42,391 bases of DNA from Clostridia bacterium (GTDB taxonomy: Bacteria > Bacillota > Clostridia > Oscillospirales > Acutalibacteraceae). The first letter of the stretch is position 1. Each line of letters starts with the position of its first letter. Both the position numbers and the translations under genes were made by a program. The stretch lies in assembly GCA_017396895.1 (NCBI GenBank), contig JAFQKN010000040.1, positions 1 to 42,391 of the forward strand, read 5' to 3'. The notes under the pieces were generated by a model. That model was not told where the DNA came from and searched no databases. It saw nothing but the letters and a program-made list of their open reading frames with translations. Of the stretch, positions 8,259 to 15,163 are shown piece by piece.

Positions 8259-9668
8259 ATGAGCAAAACCACAGCACAAAAGCGCGAAAAAGAACTTGCC
8301 CGCTTGCAAAAGCAACTTGCCCGTCCGAAAGGCAGAGTTTATTTTGCCTATTTTCTGCTGGTTGTCACTGTGATCTACATTGCCGATGAAATCGCTTCGC
8401 AGATCGGCGTACAGATGCAATCGGTGATCGCTTCGCAGATCTTTGCTCCCATTGTGGGCAGTGATGTTGCAGTGGCGCGTCTTTCGGCCGTCGGAACGGT
8501 CGCTTCGATTGCCTCGGTACTGTCTTTCATCTACAAACCGCTGTCGGATAAATTCGGCAGACGGATCTTTCTTGTTATCAACACCTTCGGCATGGGGCTC
8601 GGCATGTTGCTGATCTCACTTGCAACCAACATTCCCGTGTATGCCATGGGCGCATTCGTAGTTGCTTTCTTCATTCCGCACGATATGCAGGCGGTCTACA
8701 TTCAGGAATGCGCACCTGCAAAACACCGTGCCAAATTATATTCCGTTGTAAAAAGTGTGGCAACACTTGCCATTTTTATCATTCCCTATCTGCGCCGCAC
8801 CTTTATGCCCGACACCGATCTTTCGGGTTGGCGATACGTGTACGTCATTCCGGCCGCACTTGCATTGGCGATTGCGATCATTGCCATGCTGTGCGTACGC
8901 GAGTCGGACGTATTCTTAAAAAACCGCATCCGCGTTCTGCAGGAAGGTGAAGATACCCAAAAACCGAAAAAAGAGAGCGATGAAGGCGGCTTCATAAACG
9001 CATTCAAATACTGTTTTAAGAACAAACAACTGCTGTGGGTGATGGTCGCAGGCGGATTTCTGATGTTCGGAATGCTCATCACGCAGTATTACGAAACGAT
9101 CATGAACTACGGTTTTGCACAGGAGCATATTGCAAACGGTATGCCGGTCGAAGAAGCCCTGTCCCTTGCGGTCGGCTCGGTGTCAAATGCACTTTTGCTG
9201 TTCAGCGTGGGCAGTGCCGTGATGCAATTCATTCCCGGTTTCATTGCTGACCGTTTCGGCAGAAAGACGACCGTGATCGTTATGAGTGTATTTATGCTTG
9301 TGACCTATCTGCTGTTTTATTTCGGCTCGCGCAGTGCGTGGAACGAATATCTCGTCGGCCTGTTCTGCGGTGCGGCGGTCGGTGCTTACTGGGCAACGGG
9401 TGACATGATCACCCTCATGTGCAGTGAATCCGCCCCGACGGGGATCCGTGTCTCCGTTGCCACGGTGCGCCCGATCATCACGGGTGTGATCTACGCATTC
9501 TCCATGCTGACGGTGCTCATTTTGTCCAATGTTCTGGGTGATGCCGCAATCGGCATGATCTGCCTTGCGACGGTCGTTCCCGGCATGGTCGCAGGTATTG
9601 TCATCTTGCTTATCAAAGCCAAGGAGACCAAGGGCGTTGAACTTGACAGGATCGGTGATGATGCATGA
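8259..9668 (+). CDS. MFS transporter, sugar-porter-like
   Basis: A 469-aa integral membrane protein with about 12 hydrophobic segments and a charged cytoplasmic start (KREKELARLQKQLARPKG). The MFS signature between TM2 and TM3 is recognisable as KPLSDKFGRR, and the matching motif in the second half is GFIADRFGRKTT. Both resemble sugar/organic-anion porters. A cytoplasmic loop of about 50 residues rich in Lys/Glu separates the halves. The ATG at 8259 follows AGAAAGCAGG. The stop overlaps the sulfatase start (ATGA), indicating translational coupling, so it probably imports a product or substrate of the neighbouring glycan-degrading enzymes. The actual solute cannot be read from sequence. Confidence 0.88.
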   Translation: MSKTTAQKREKELARLQKQLARPKGRVYFAYFLLVVTVIYIADEIASQIGVQMQSVIASQIFAPIVGSDVAVARLSAVGTVASIASVLSFIYKPLSDKFGRRIFLVINTFGMGLGMLLISLATNIPVYAMGAFVVAFFIPHDMQAVYIQECAPAKHRAKLYSVVKSVATLAIFIIPYLRRTFMPDTDLSGWRYVYVIPAALALAIAIIAMLCVRESDVFLKNRIRVLQEGEDTQKPKKESDEGGFINAFKYCFKNKQLLWVMVAGGFLMFGMLITQYYETIMNYGFAQEHIANGMPVEEALSLAVGSVSNALLLFSVGSAVMQFIPGFIADRFGRKTTVIVMSVFMLVTYLLFYFGSRSAWNEYLVGLFCGAAVGAYWATGDMITLMCSESAPTGIRVSVATVRPIITGVIYAFSMLTVLILSNVLGDAAIGMICLATVVPGMVAGIVILLIKAKETKGVELDRIGDDA

Positions 9669-11257
9669 ACAGACCGAATATTCTGATTATCAATCCCGAC
9701 CAGATGCGTGCGGACAGCCTGCATCATCTCGGCTGTGAAGCGGCCAGCACGCCAAACATGGACAGGCTCTGCTATGAGGGCGTGTCGTTTGCCAATGCCT
9801 ATTGTCAGAACCCCGTGTGCGTACCGAGCCGTTGTTCGTTTATGACGGGCTTGTATCCGCACACCAAAGGGCACCGTACCATGTCACACCTGTTGCAACC
9901 GAACGAGGAAAACCTTTTTTCGGATATGAAAAAAGCGGGTTATTACACCGTTTCCTCCACACGCGGGGATTTAATGGCGGGACAATATAAAGACTATCAC
10001 CGAAAATACATTGACCGCTATCTGATGTTTGACCGCGTCCGCGTGTGTGCATCCGTTCCCGTTTCACAGCGCGGCGAACCCGACAGCGACACGTTTTTCT
10101 CCTTTTTGGACGGCATTGTACAGCCCCGTAAAAACGGAAAAGCCACGCGCAGCATTGATGATCTGTGTGTTGAAAGTGCTGTCCGCGCGATTCATGAACG
10201 ACCGAAAAAACAACCCTTTTTCATGTTTGTAGGGCTTAATGATCCGCATCCGCCTTATCAGACCGAACAAAAATACTACGACCGTATCGATCCCGACAAA
10301 CTGCAGATACGCATTCCCACCATAGCCGATTCCGACGGAAAGCCGAAAATGGAAGTCGGGCTGCGCGATGCTCTGCGTGTAGGCAACTGGAGTGAGGACA
10401 GGCTCAAGGAGATCCGCCGCGTCTATCTTGCCATGTGTGCAAAAGTGGACGATCAGATCGGTACGCTGATCCGCACTCTCAAAGCCGAAGGCATCTATGA
10501 CAACACCGCGATCATCGTTTTGTCCGATCACGGGGATTACACGGGAGATTACGGCATTGTTGAAAAATGTCAGAACTGTTTCCCCGATTGTCTTGTAAAC
10601 GTACCTTTTATCATCAAACCGCCGAAAAACGTGCGCGTTGACAGCGGCATAAACGAACAGTTGACAGAACTGACCGATCTGTGCGCTACGGTACACGAAC
10701 TTGCCGGCATACAGGTCAGCCGCACCCATTTTTCAAAAAGCCTCCTGCCGACCATGCGTGACAAAACGACCGAACACCGCCGTTTTGTCTGCAGTGAAGG
10801 CGGACGTCTGCCGGGTGAGACACACTGTTCGGAAATGAATCTGTTTCTCAACGAAAATGATCGCTACGCACCGCGCCAGTTGTTGCAAGCCGATGATACC
10901 GCCCACACAAAGGCCGTTATGATAAGGACAAAAGACTTCAAATATGTTCTGCGGCTGGGTGAAAACGATGAATTCTATATTCCCTCACAGGGCGAACAGT
11001 TGAACCTGGCACAGGACGAACGCTATATGCCGATCATACAGAACATGAAAGAAGATCTGCTTTTGTGGTACGTACAGACCTGCGACAGCGTGCCCGAACA
11101 CTATGATGACCGCTTTACGGATGCGTTTTTGCAAAACAACATTGCCGCAGTAGGCGTTCCCATGCCCTTGGCGAAAGCGGTCACACGCATACTGCGCCTG
11201 ACGGGAAAAACACCCGCACAGTTCATTGATATGATCCGCAAAAAACTGAACGTATAA
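9665..11257 (+). CDS. Type I (S1) sulfatase, Cys-type
   Basis: A 530-aa protein of the alkaline-phosphatase/sulfatase superfamily. The N-terminal metal site is NPDQMRAD (D12, Q13). The sulfatase signature is C52-V-P-S-R56 followed by CSFMTG; C52 would be converted to formylglycine, in an anaerobe by a radical-SAM maturase (none in this window). A second metal-binding stretch, LSDHGDYTGDYG, lies near residue 285. No signal peptide is visible, so it probably acts in the cytoplasm on imported sulfated sugars. It overlaps the MFS gene by 4 bp and precedes the acetyltransferase by 23 bp. Some S1 members are phosphonate or phosphodiester hydrolases, so sulfate-ester specificity is likely but not certain. 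Confidence 0.88.
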   Translation: MNRPNILIINPDQMRADSLHHLGCEAASTPNMDRLCYEGVSFANAYCQNPVCVPSRCSFMTGLYPHTKGHRTMSHLLQPNEENLFSDMKKAGYYTVSSTRGDLMAGQYKDYHRKYIDRYLMFDRVRVCASVPVSQRGEPDSDTFFSFLDGIVQPRKNGKATRSIDDLCVESAVRAIHERPKKQPFFMFVGLNDPHPPYQTEQKYYDRIDPDKLQIRIPTIADSDGKPKMEVGLRDALRVGNWSEDRLKEIRRVYLAMCAKVDDQIGTLIRTLKAEGIYDNTAIIVLSDHGDYTGDYGIVEKCQNCFPDCLVNVPFIIKPPKNVRVDSGINEQLTELTDLCATVHELAGIQVSRTHFSKSLLPTMRDKTTEHRRFVCSEGGRLPGETHCSEMNLFLNENDRYAPRQLLQADDTAHTKAVMIRTKDFKYVLRLGENDEFYIPSQGEQLNLAQDERYMPIIQNMKEDLLLWYVQTCDSVPEHYDDRFTDAFLQNNIAAVGVPMPLAKAVTRILRLTGKTPAQFIDMIRKKLNV

Positions 11258-11280
11258 AAGTATGATTTCGGAGGATTTTA

Positions 11281-11925
11281 ATGATGACCGAAGAAGAAAA
11301 AATCTTTGCAGGTGTCCTGTTTTGTCCGGGGGATCCGTCCCTGAAAGCGATCAAACTGCGCACACACAATCTCAACATTGACTTCAACCGTCTGCATGAG
11401 GATGAAACACAGGAACGAGAGCGCATCCTGCATGAAATTCTCGGCGGCATCGGTGAAGGCACATTTCTGCAAGGCCCGATCACTTTTCATTACGGCAAAC
11501 ACACCGTGATCGGCAAGCGCACGTTCATCAATTTCAATTTTACCGTGCAGGATGATGCGCGCGTGACCATCGGGGACGATTGCAACTTCGGCCCGAACGT
11601 CACCATCGTCACCCCTCTGCATCCGATGTTGGCGGACGAACGCAAGGCCATGCTTGATGCCGACGGCAACACAAAGCGTTTTTGTTACGCAAAACCCGTC
11701 ACGATCGGCAACGATTGCTGGTTCGGCGCAAACGTCACCGTCTGTCCGGGTGTCACCGTCGGCGACCGCTGTGTGATCGGTGCGGGCAGTGTGATCACCA
11801 AGGACATTCCTGCCGACAGTTTTGCCGCAGGTGTCCCCTGCAAGGTCATCCGTTCCATTACCGAAGCAGACAGTATGCGTTATAAGCCCGAAATTTTAGC
11901 GGATAACCGTGTTATTGACAAATAA
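11281..11925 (+). CDS. Maltose O-acetyltransferase-like hexapeptide acetyltransferase
   Basis: A 214-aa protein of the left-handed beta-helix acetyltransferase family (maa/lacA/nodL-like), slightly longer than the usual 185-200 aa. It has the family arrangement: an N-terminal helical cap (EEEKIFAGVLFCPGD), the active-site region FGPNVTIVTPLHPM with the catalytic His, and C-terminal hexapeptide repeats ending GDRCVIGAGSVITKDIP and AGVPCKVIRSI. It transfers acetyl from acetyl-CoA to a sugar hydroxyl. Two adjacent ATGs start the frame after CGGAGGA. It is spaced 23 bp from the sulfatase and 17 bp from the phosphoesterase gene, so it is in the same operon. Acceptor sugar unknown. Confidence 0.9.
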   Translation: MMTEEEKIFAGVLFCPGDPSLKAIKLRTHNLNIDFNRLHEDETQERERILHEILGGIGEGTFLQGPITFHYGKHTVIGKRTFINFNFTVQDDARVTIGDDCNFGPNVTIVTPLHPMLADERKAMLDADGNTKRFCYAKPVTIGNDCWFGANVTVCPGVTVGDRCVIGAGSVITKDIPADSFAAGVPCKVIRSITEADSMRYKPEILADNRVIDK

Positions 11926-11942
11926 AAAGGAGTGTGTTTCGT

Positions 11943-13082
11943 ATGAAAAAAATCATTTCCCTTTTGCTGTGTGTATGCCTGACGGCAGGTTTGCTCGGCA
12001 TGAGTGCCGCAGCGCAGACCAAACCCGAACTGCGTTTTGGTGAGGACAGAAAATTTACCGTTCTGCACCTGACCGATACGCAGGACGATGCCGCCGTTGC
12101 GCACGAACTGGCAGACTTTATTGAAAAGGCCATTGCGACCGCACAGCCCGATCTCATTGTGCTGACGGGCGATATCGTCGAAAACAGCCGTGTCGGGGAC
12201 CTGACAACGGACGATGAACCGTTGCGCGAAGGTGTTACGGCAAACGAGTACGAACATACTCTTGCCAACGCAAAAAAGGCCGTGGAACAGATTTTTGCGC
12301 CTCTGGAAGCAAGCGGCATTCCCTATGCCGTTACGCAGGGCAACAACGATTATTCCAGCGAAGTGACGAATGAAGATTGGCTTGCCATCTATGCCTCTTA
12401 CCCCAATTGCATCACCTTCGATGAAAGCAACGACAGCGAAGGCAAGATCGACACCTACTTTGAAATTCTTGCATCCGACAGCAATGAAGCCGCTTTCGGA
12501 CTCTGGATGCTTGACAACGGCAAAGGATTCACCGCAGAGCAGGCAGAATGGATGCGCAATTACGAAACCGAAGATGTCCCGTCGATCGTGTTTGCGCACA
12601 TTCCCACCGATGATGTGGGCAACCTCTTTGAATCCTGTATGCCGTGGCAGGACGGTGCGTTCATCAGCGACGGCGGCTGCTACCGTCTGAATCCGGAACT
12701 GGCATACGGCCATGCGGAAATTGCCGCAACGCCCGGCACGACCACGGACGATTTCAGACTCTGGAAAGAGAAAAACGTGATCGGCGCATTCTTCGGTCAC
12801 GAACACACCTGCGGCTACACAGGTACATTTGACGGCATCACCATGGGGCTGACCTACGGCTGTCAGTTTGCAAAAAGCGGCCCTTACGGGATGCGCACGC
12901 TCACCCTCAGCGAGGACGGCACGTTTGACACCGATCTGTATACATACGAAAAGGGCACATTCACCCTGCAGACGGATGCACCTTACAACGACGGCGCGCA
13001 GGGATTTGAGAAAGTAATAAACAGCATTTTCAATTTCTTCAAATGCCTGTTTATGTCGCTTGTTTATGCACTGAAATTATAA
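11943..13082 (+). CDS. Secreted calcineurin-like metallophosphoesterase
   Basis: A 379-aa protein starting at the ATG at 11943, after AAAAAGGAG. A GTG 9 bp upstream is in frame but too close to the ribosome binding site. Residues 1-24 are a signal peptide (MKKIISLLLCVCLTAGLLGM). The catalytic motifs follow in order: HLTDTQDD (D45), LTGDIVEN, QGNNDYSS, FAHIPTDD and GHEHTCGY, which bind a two-metal centre. The N-terminal Q after the DxQ motif is seen in Dcr2/PhoD-like members of this superfamily. The C-terminus carries an unusual hydrophobic, amphipathic tail (about 20 residues, rich in Phe/Leu) that may hold it to the membrane. Substrate unknown; phosphorylated sugars or lipids are plausible given the operon. 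Confidence 0.85.
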   Translation: MKKIISLLLCVCLTAGLLGMSAAAQTKPELRFGEDRKFTVLHLTDTQDDAAVAHELADFIEKAIATAQPDLIVLTGDIVENSRVGDLTTDDEPLREGVTANEYEHTLANAKKAVEQIFAPLEASGIPYAVTQGNNDYSSEVTNEDWLAIYASYPNCITFDESNDSEGKIDTYFEILASDSNEAAFGLWMLDNGKGFTAEQAEWMRNYETEDVPSIVFAHIPTDDVGNLFESCMPWQDGAFISDGGCYRLNPELAYGHAEIAATPGTTTDDFRLWKEKNVIGAFFGHEHTCGYTGTFDGITMGLTYGCQFAKSGPYGMRTLTLSEDGTFDTDLYTYEKGTFTLQTDAPYNDGAQGFEKVINSIFNFFKCLFMSLVYALKL

Positions 13083-13098
13083 TTTAAGGAGTTTCCCC

Positions 13099-13554
13099 AT
13101 GGAAAAAATTGCAAGTTTTACCGTTGACCATACCGTTCTGCAGAAAGGTATGTATATTTCCCGCGTGGACGGAGATGTTGTAACATATGACATCCGTACG
13201 CGCAGACCGAATGTGGAAGAAGTGATGGACAATGCATCCATTCACACCGTTGAACATCTGTTTGCCACTTTCGCGCGCAATTCCGCACACAAAGACGAAG
13301 TAATCTATTTCGGCCCCATGGGTTGCCGCACGGGTTTTTATTTCCTCGTGCGCGACACCGTTTCGCATGAACAGGCAATTGCACTTACCAAGGATGCCTT
13401 TGCATTCATCGCCGCTTATGAGGGGGAAATTCCCGGCGTGAGCGCAGTTGAATGCGGCAACTGGCGTGAACACGACCTGCAGGGTGCTGTGCAGGAAGCG
13501 CGTGCATTTTTCCCGATTCTTGCCGATTGGACGGTTGAAAAACTGAATTATTGA
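13099..13554 (+). CDS. luxS: S-ribosylhomocysteine lyase (AI-2 synthase)
   Basis: A 151-aa LuxS, the usual length. It cleaves S-ribosylhomocysteine to homocysteine and the autoinducer-2 precursor DPD in the cytoplasm. Metal ligands are H49 and H53 (in HTVEHLFAT) and C119 (in VECGN). E52 and C76 (in GPMGCRTGFY) are the acid/base residues. The ATG follows TTTAAGGAG at 8-bp spacing. It lies only 16 bp after the phosphoesterase gene, at the end of a run of closely spaced + strand genes, so it is probably co-transcribed with the glycan genes. The usual partner mtn/pfs is not in the window. Confidence 0.97.
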   Translation: MEKIASFTVDHTVLQKGMYISRVDGDVVTYDIRTRRPNVEEVMDNASIHTVEHLFATFARNSAHKDEVIYFGPMGCRTGFYFLVRDTVSHEQAIALTKDAFAFIAAYEGEIPGVSAVECGNWREHDLQGAVQEARAFFPILADWTVEKLNY

Positions 13555-13590
13555 GCAAAATAACCAATTATAATCATTATTTTTCTACAC

Positions 13591-13640
13591 TTTTCTGAAA
13601 TGCTTTTTGATTTTTTTCAGAAAAACCTCTTTTCTTTTTT
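13591..13640 (+). terminator. Probable intrinsic terminator after luxS
   Basis: TTTTCTGAAA (13591-13600) pairs with TTTCAGAAAA (13615-13624) across a T-rich 14-nt loop, followed by a pyrimidine-rich tract (CTCTTTTCTTTTTTT). The AT-rich stem makes this only moderately convincing. Confidence 0.45.
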
Positions 13641-13658
13641 TCTCAAAAATGGTATACT
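13630..13658 (+). promoter_or_regulatory. Putative murA promoter
   Basis: TATACT at 13653-13658 is a good -10 box. The -35 position reads TTTTCT, which is poor. A small GCCC/GGGC hairpin (13674-13686) lies in the resulting leader, upstream of the murA ribosome binding site. Confidence 0.4.
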
Positions 13659-13748
13659 GTTAAAAGTTTGTATGCCCTTTTGGGCCTTTATTTTCGATTG
13701 TTTCTGTTTTTTTGAATATATGGATCATAAAAAAAGGAGAACACCGCT

Positions 13749-15050
13749 GTGGAAAAATATGTGATTCGCGGTGGCAACAGACTGACCGGAGAAATTAAAG
13801 TCAGCGGAGCAAAAAATGCGGCAGTTGCAATTCTGCCTGCAACCATTTTGGCGCAAGGCGTTTTCACAATCGATAATGTCCCGCAGATCAGCGACATTTT
13901 CGTATTGATCGATATTTTAAAAACATTCGGCGCAAAATGTGAATGGATCGGTGATTCTACGTTGAGAATCGACACCACACAAGTGGAAAACCGTGAGTTG
14001 CCGTCCTCTTTAAGCCAACGTCTGCGTGCTTCGTATTATTTCATCGGTTCCCTGTTGGGCCGCTTCAATTACGCAAAAGTTGCAACCCCCGGAGGCTGTC
14101 AGTTCGGTGCAAAACGTCCGATCGATATGCATATTCAGGGTTTTGAAGCACTGGGGGCAAAAATCCCGCCTGCAGACGAAGTAGCAAAAGACGATATTGT
14201 GATCGCCAAAGCGGACAGATTGCTCGGCGCACATATTTATTATGAAAAAGTATCGGTGGGAGCCACGATCAACTGTATGCTGGCTGCCGTACGCGCAAAA
14301 GGCGTTACCTACATCGAAAATGCCGCAAGAGAACCGCACGTGGTCGATCTTGCCAACTTTTTGAACAAAATGGGGGCAAAGGTCAAAGGTGCCGGCACGC
14401 AAACCATTGAGATCGAAGGTTGTCAGGACCTGCACAGCGTTGCCGAATATTCGATCATTCCCGATCAAATCGAAGCAGGCACATATATGGTTGCCGCCGC
14501 CGCAACAAGAGGCGATCTGACAATTACAAACGTCACCCCCGAACACCTTCGCTCCATCATTAAAAGTTTGCGTGATTGCGGTGCGAAAGTGGAAGTTTAC
14601 GAGGACAGCGTTCGTGTATATACGCAAAGTGAGTTACGTCCCTGCACGGTGTGCACACAACCGCATCCCGGTTTTCCGACGGATATGCAATCGCAGTTTG
14701 CAGTGCTTCTTTGCACCTGTAAGGGTGACAGCACCATCATTGAAAACGTCTGGGAAGACCGCTTCAAATATATCCGCCAACTCACACGCATGCAAGCACA
14801 GATCACCCAGCCCGTTCAATCCATCGCCATTATCCACGGCGGCAGTGCACTGAAAGGCGCACACGTCATTGCCGATGACCTGCGTGCAGGTGCCGCGATG
14901 ATCATTGCCGGCCTTTGTGCTGAAGGTGAGACGATCGTCGGTGAGATTCAGCACGTGGAACGCGGCTATGAAAACATTGTCCAAAAACTGCGTGCCTGCA
15001 ACGCTGATATCAGCAAACAGGAATTTCCCGATTGCGCCGCGGCAGAATAA
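13749..15050 (+). CDS. murA: UDP-N-acetylglucosamine 1-carboxyvinyltransferase
   Basis: A 433-aa EPSP-synthase-family enzyme catalysing the first committed step of peptidoglycan synthesis: enolpyruvyl transfer from PEP to UDP-GlcNAc in the cytoplasm. Visible motifs are K22-N23 (SGAKNAA), the catalytic loop Cys C117 in PGGCQFGAKRP (so fosfomycin-sensitive type), and FPTDMQSQF near residue 310. The start codon is GTG at 13749, placed 9 nt after AAGGAG; the next Met is internal. Full length, about 200 bp from luxS. It ends 60 bp before a strong bidirectional terminator. Confidence 0.97.
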   Translation: MEKYVIRGGNRLTGEIKVSGAKNAAVAILPATILAQGVFTIDNVPQISDIFVLIDILKTFGAKCEWIGDSTLRIDTTQVENRELPSSLSQRLRASYYFIGSLLGRFNYAKVATPGGCQFGAKRPIDMHIQGFEALGAKIPPADEVAKDDIVIAKADRLLGAHIYYEKVSVGATINCMLAAVRAKGVTYIENAAREPHVVDLANFLNKMGAKVKGAGTQTIEIEGCQDLHSVAEYSIIPDQIEAGTYMVAAAATRGDLTITNVTPEHLRSIIKSLRDCGAKVEVYEDSVRVYTQSELRPCTVCTQPHPGFPTDMQSQFAVLLCTCKGDSTIIENVWEDRFKYIRQLTRMQAQITQPVQSIAIIHGGSALKGAHVIADDLRAGAAMIIAGLCAEGETIVGEIQHVERGYENIVQKLRACNADISKQEFPDCAAAE

Positions 15051-15110
15051 CGGCATTCTCAAAAAACATGAAGGGCTGTTGCATTCAGCGCAGACCAAAA
15101 AGCAAAACAA

Positions 15111-15157
15111 AAAAAGGTATTATTACAGGCGGACCTCCGCTTGCATAATACCTTTTT
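15111..15157. terminator. Strong bidirectional terminator between murA and the convergent gene
   Basis: AAAAAGGTATTAT (15111-15123) pairs exactly with ATAATACCTTTTT (15145-15157), with a further GC-rich CAGGCGGA/TCCGCTTG stem inside. T- and A-tracts on both sides let it serve murA (+) and the minus-strand gene ending at 15164. Confidence 0.93.
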
Positions 15158-15163
15158 AATATT

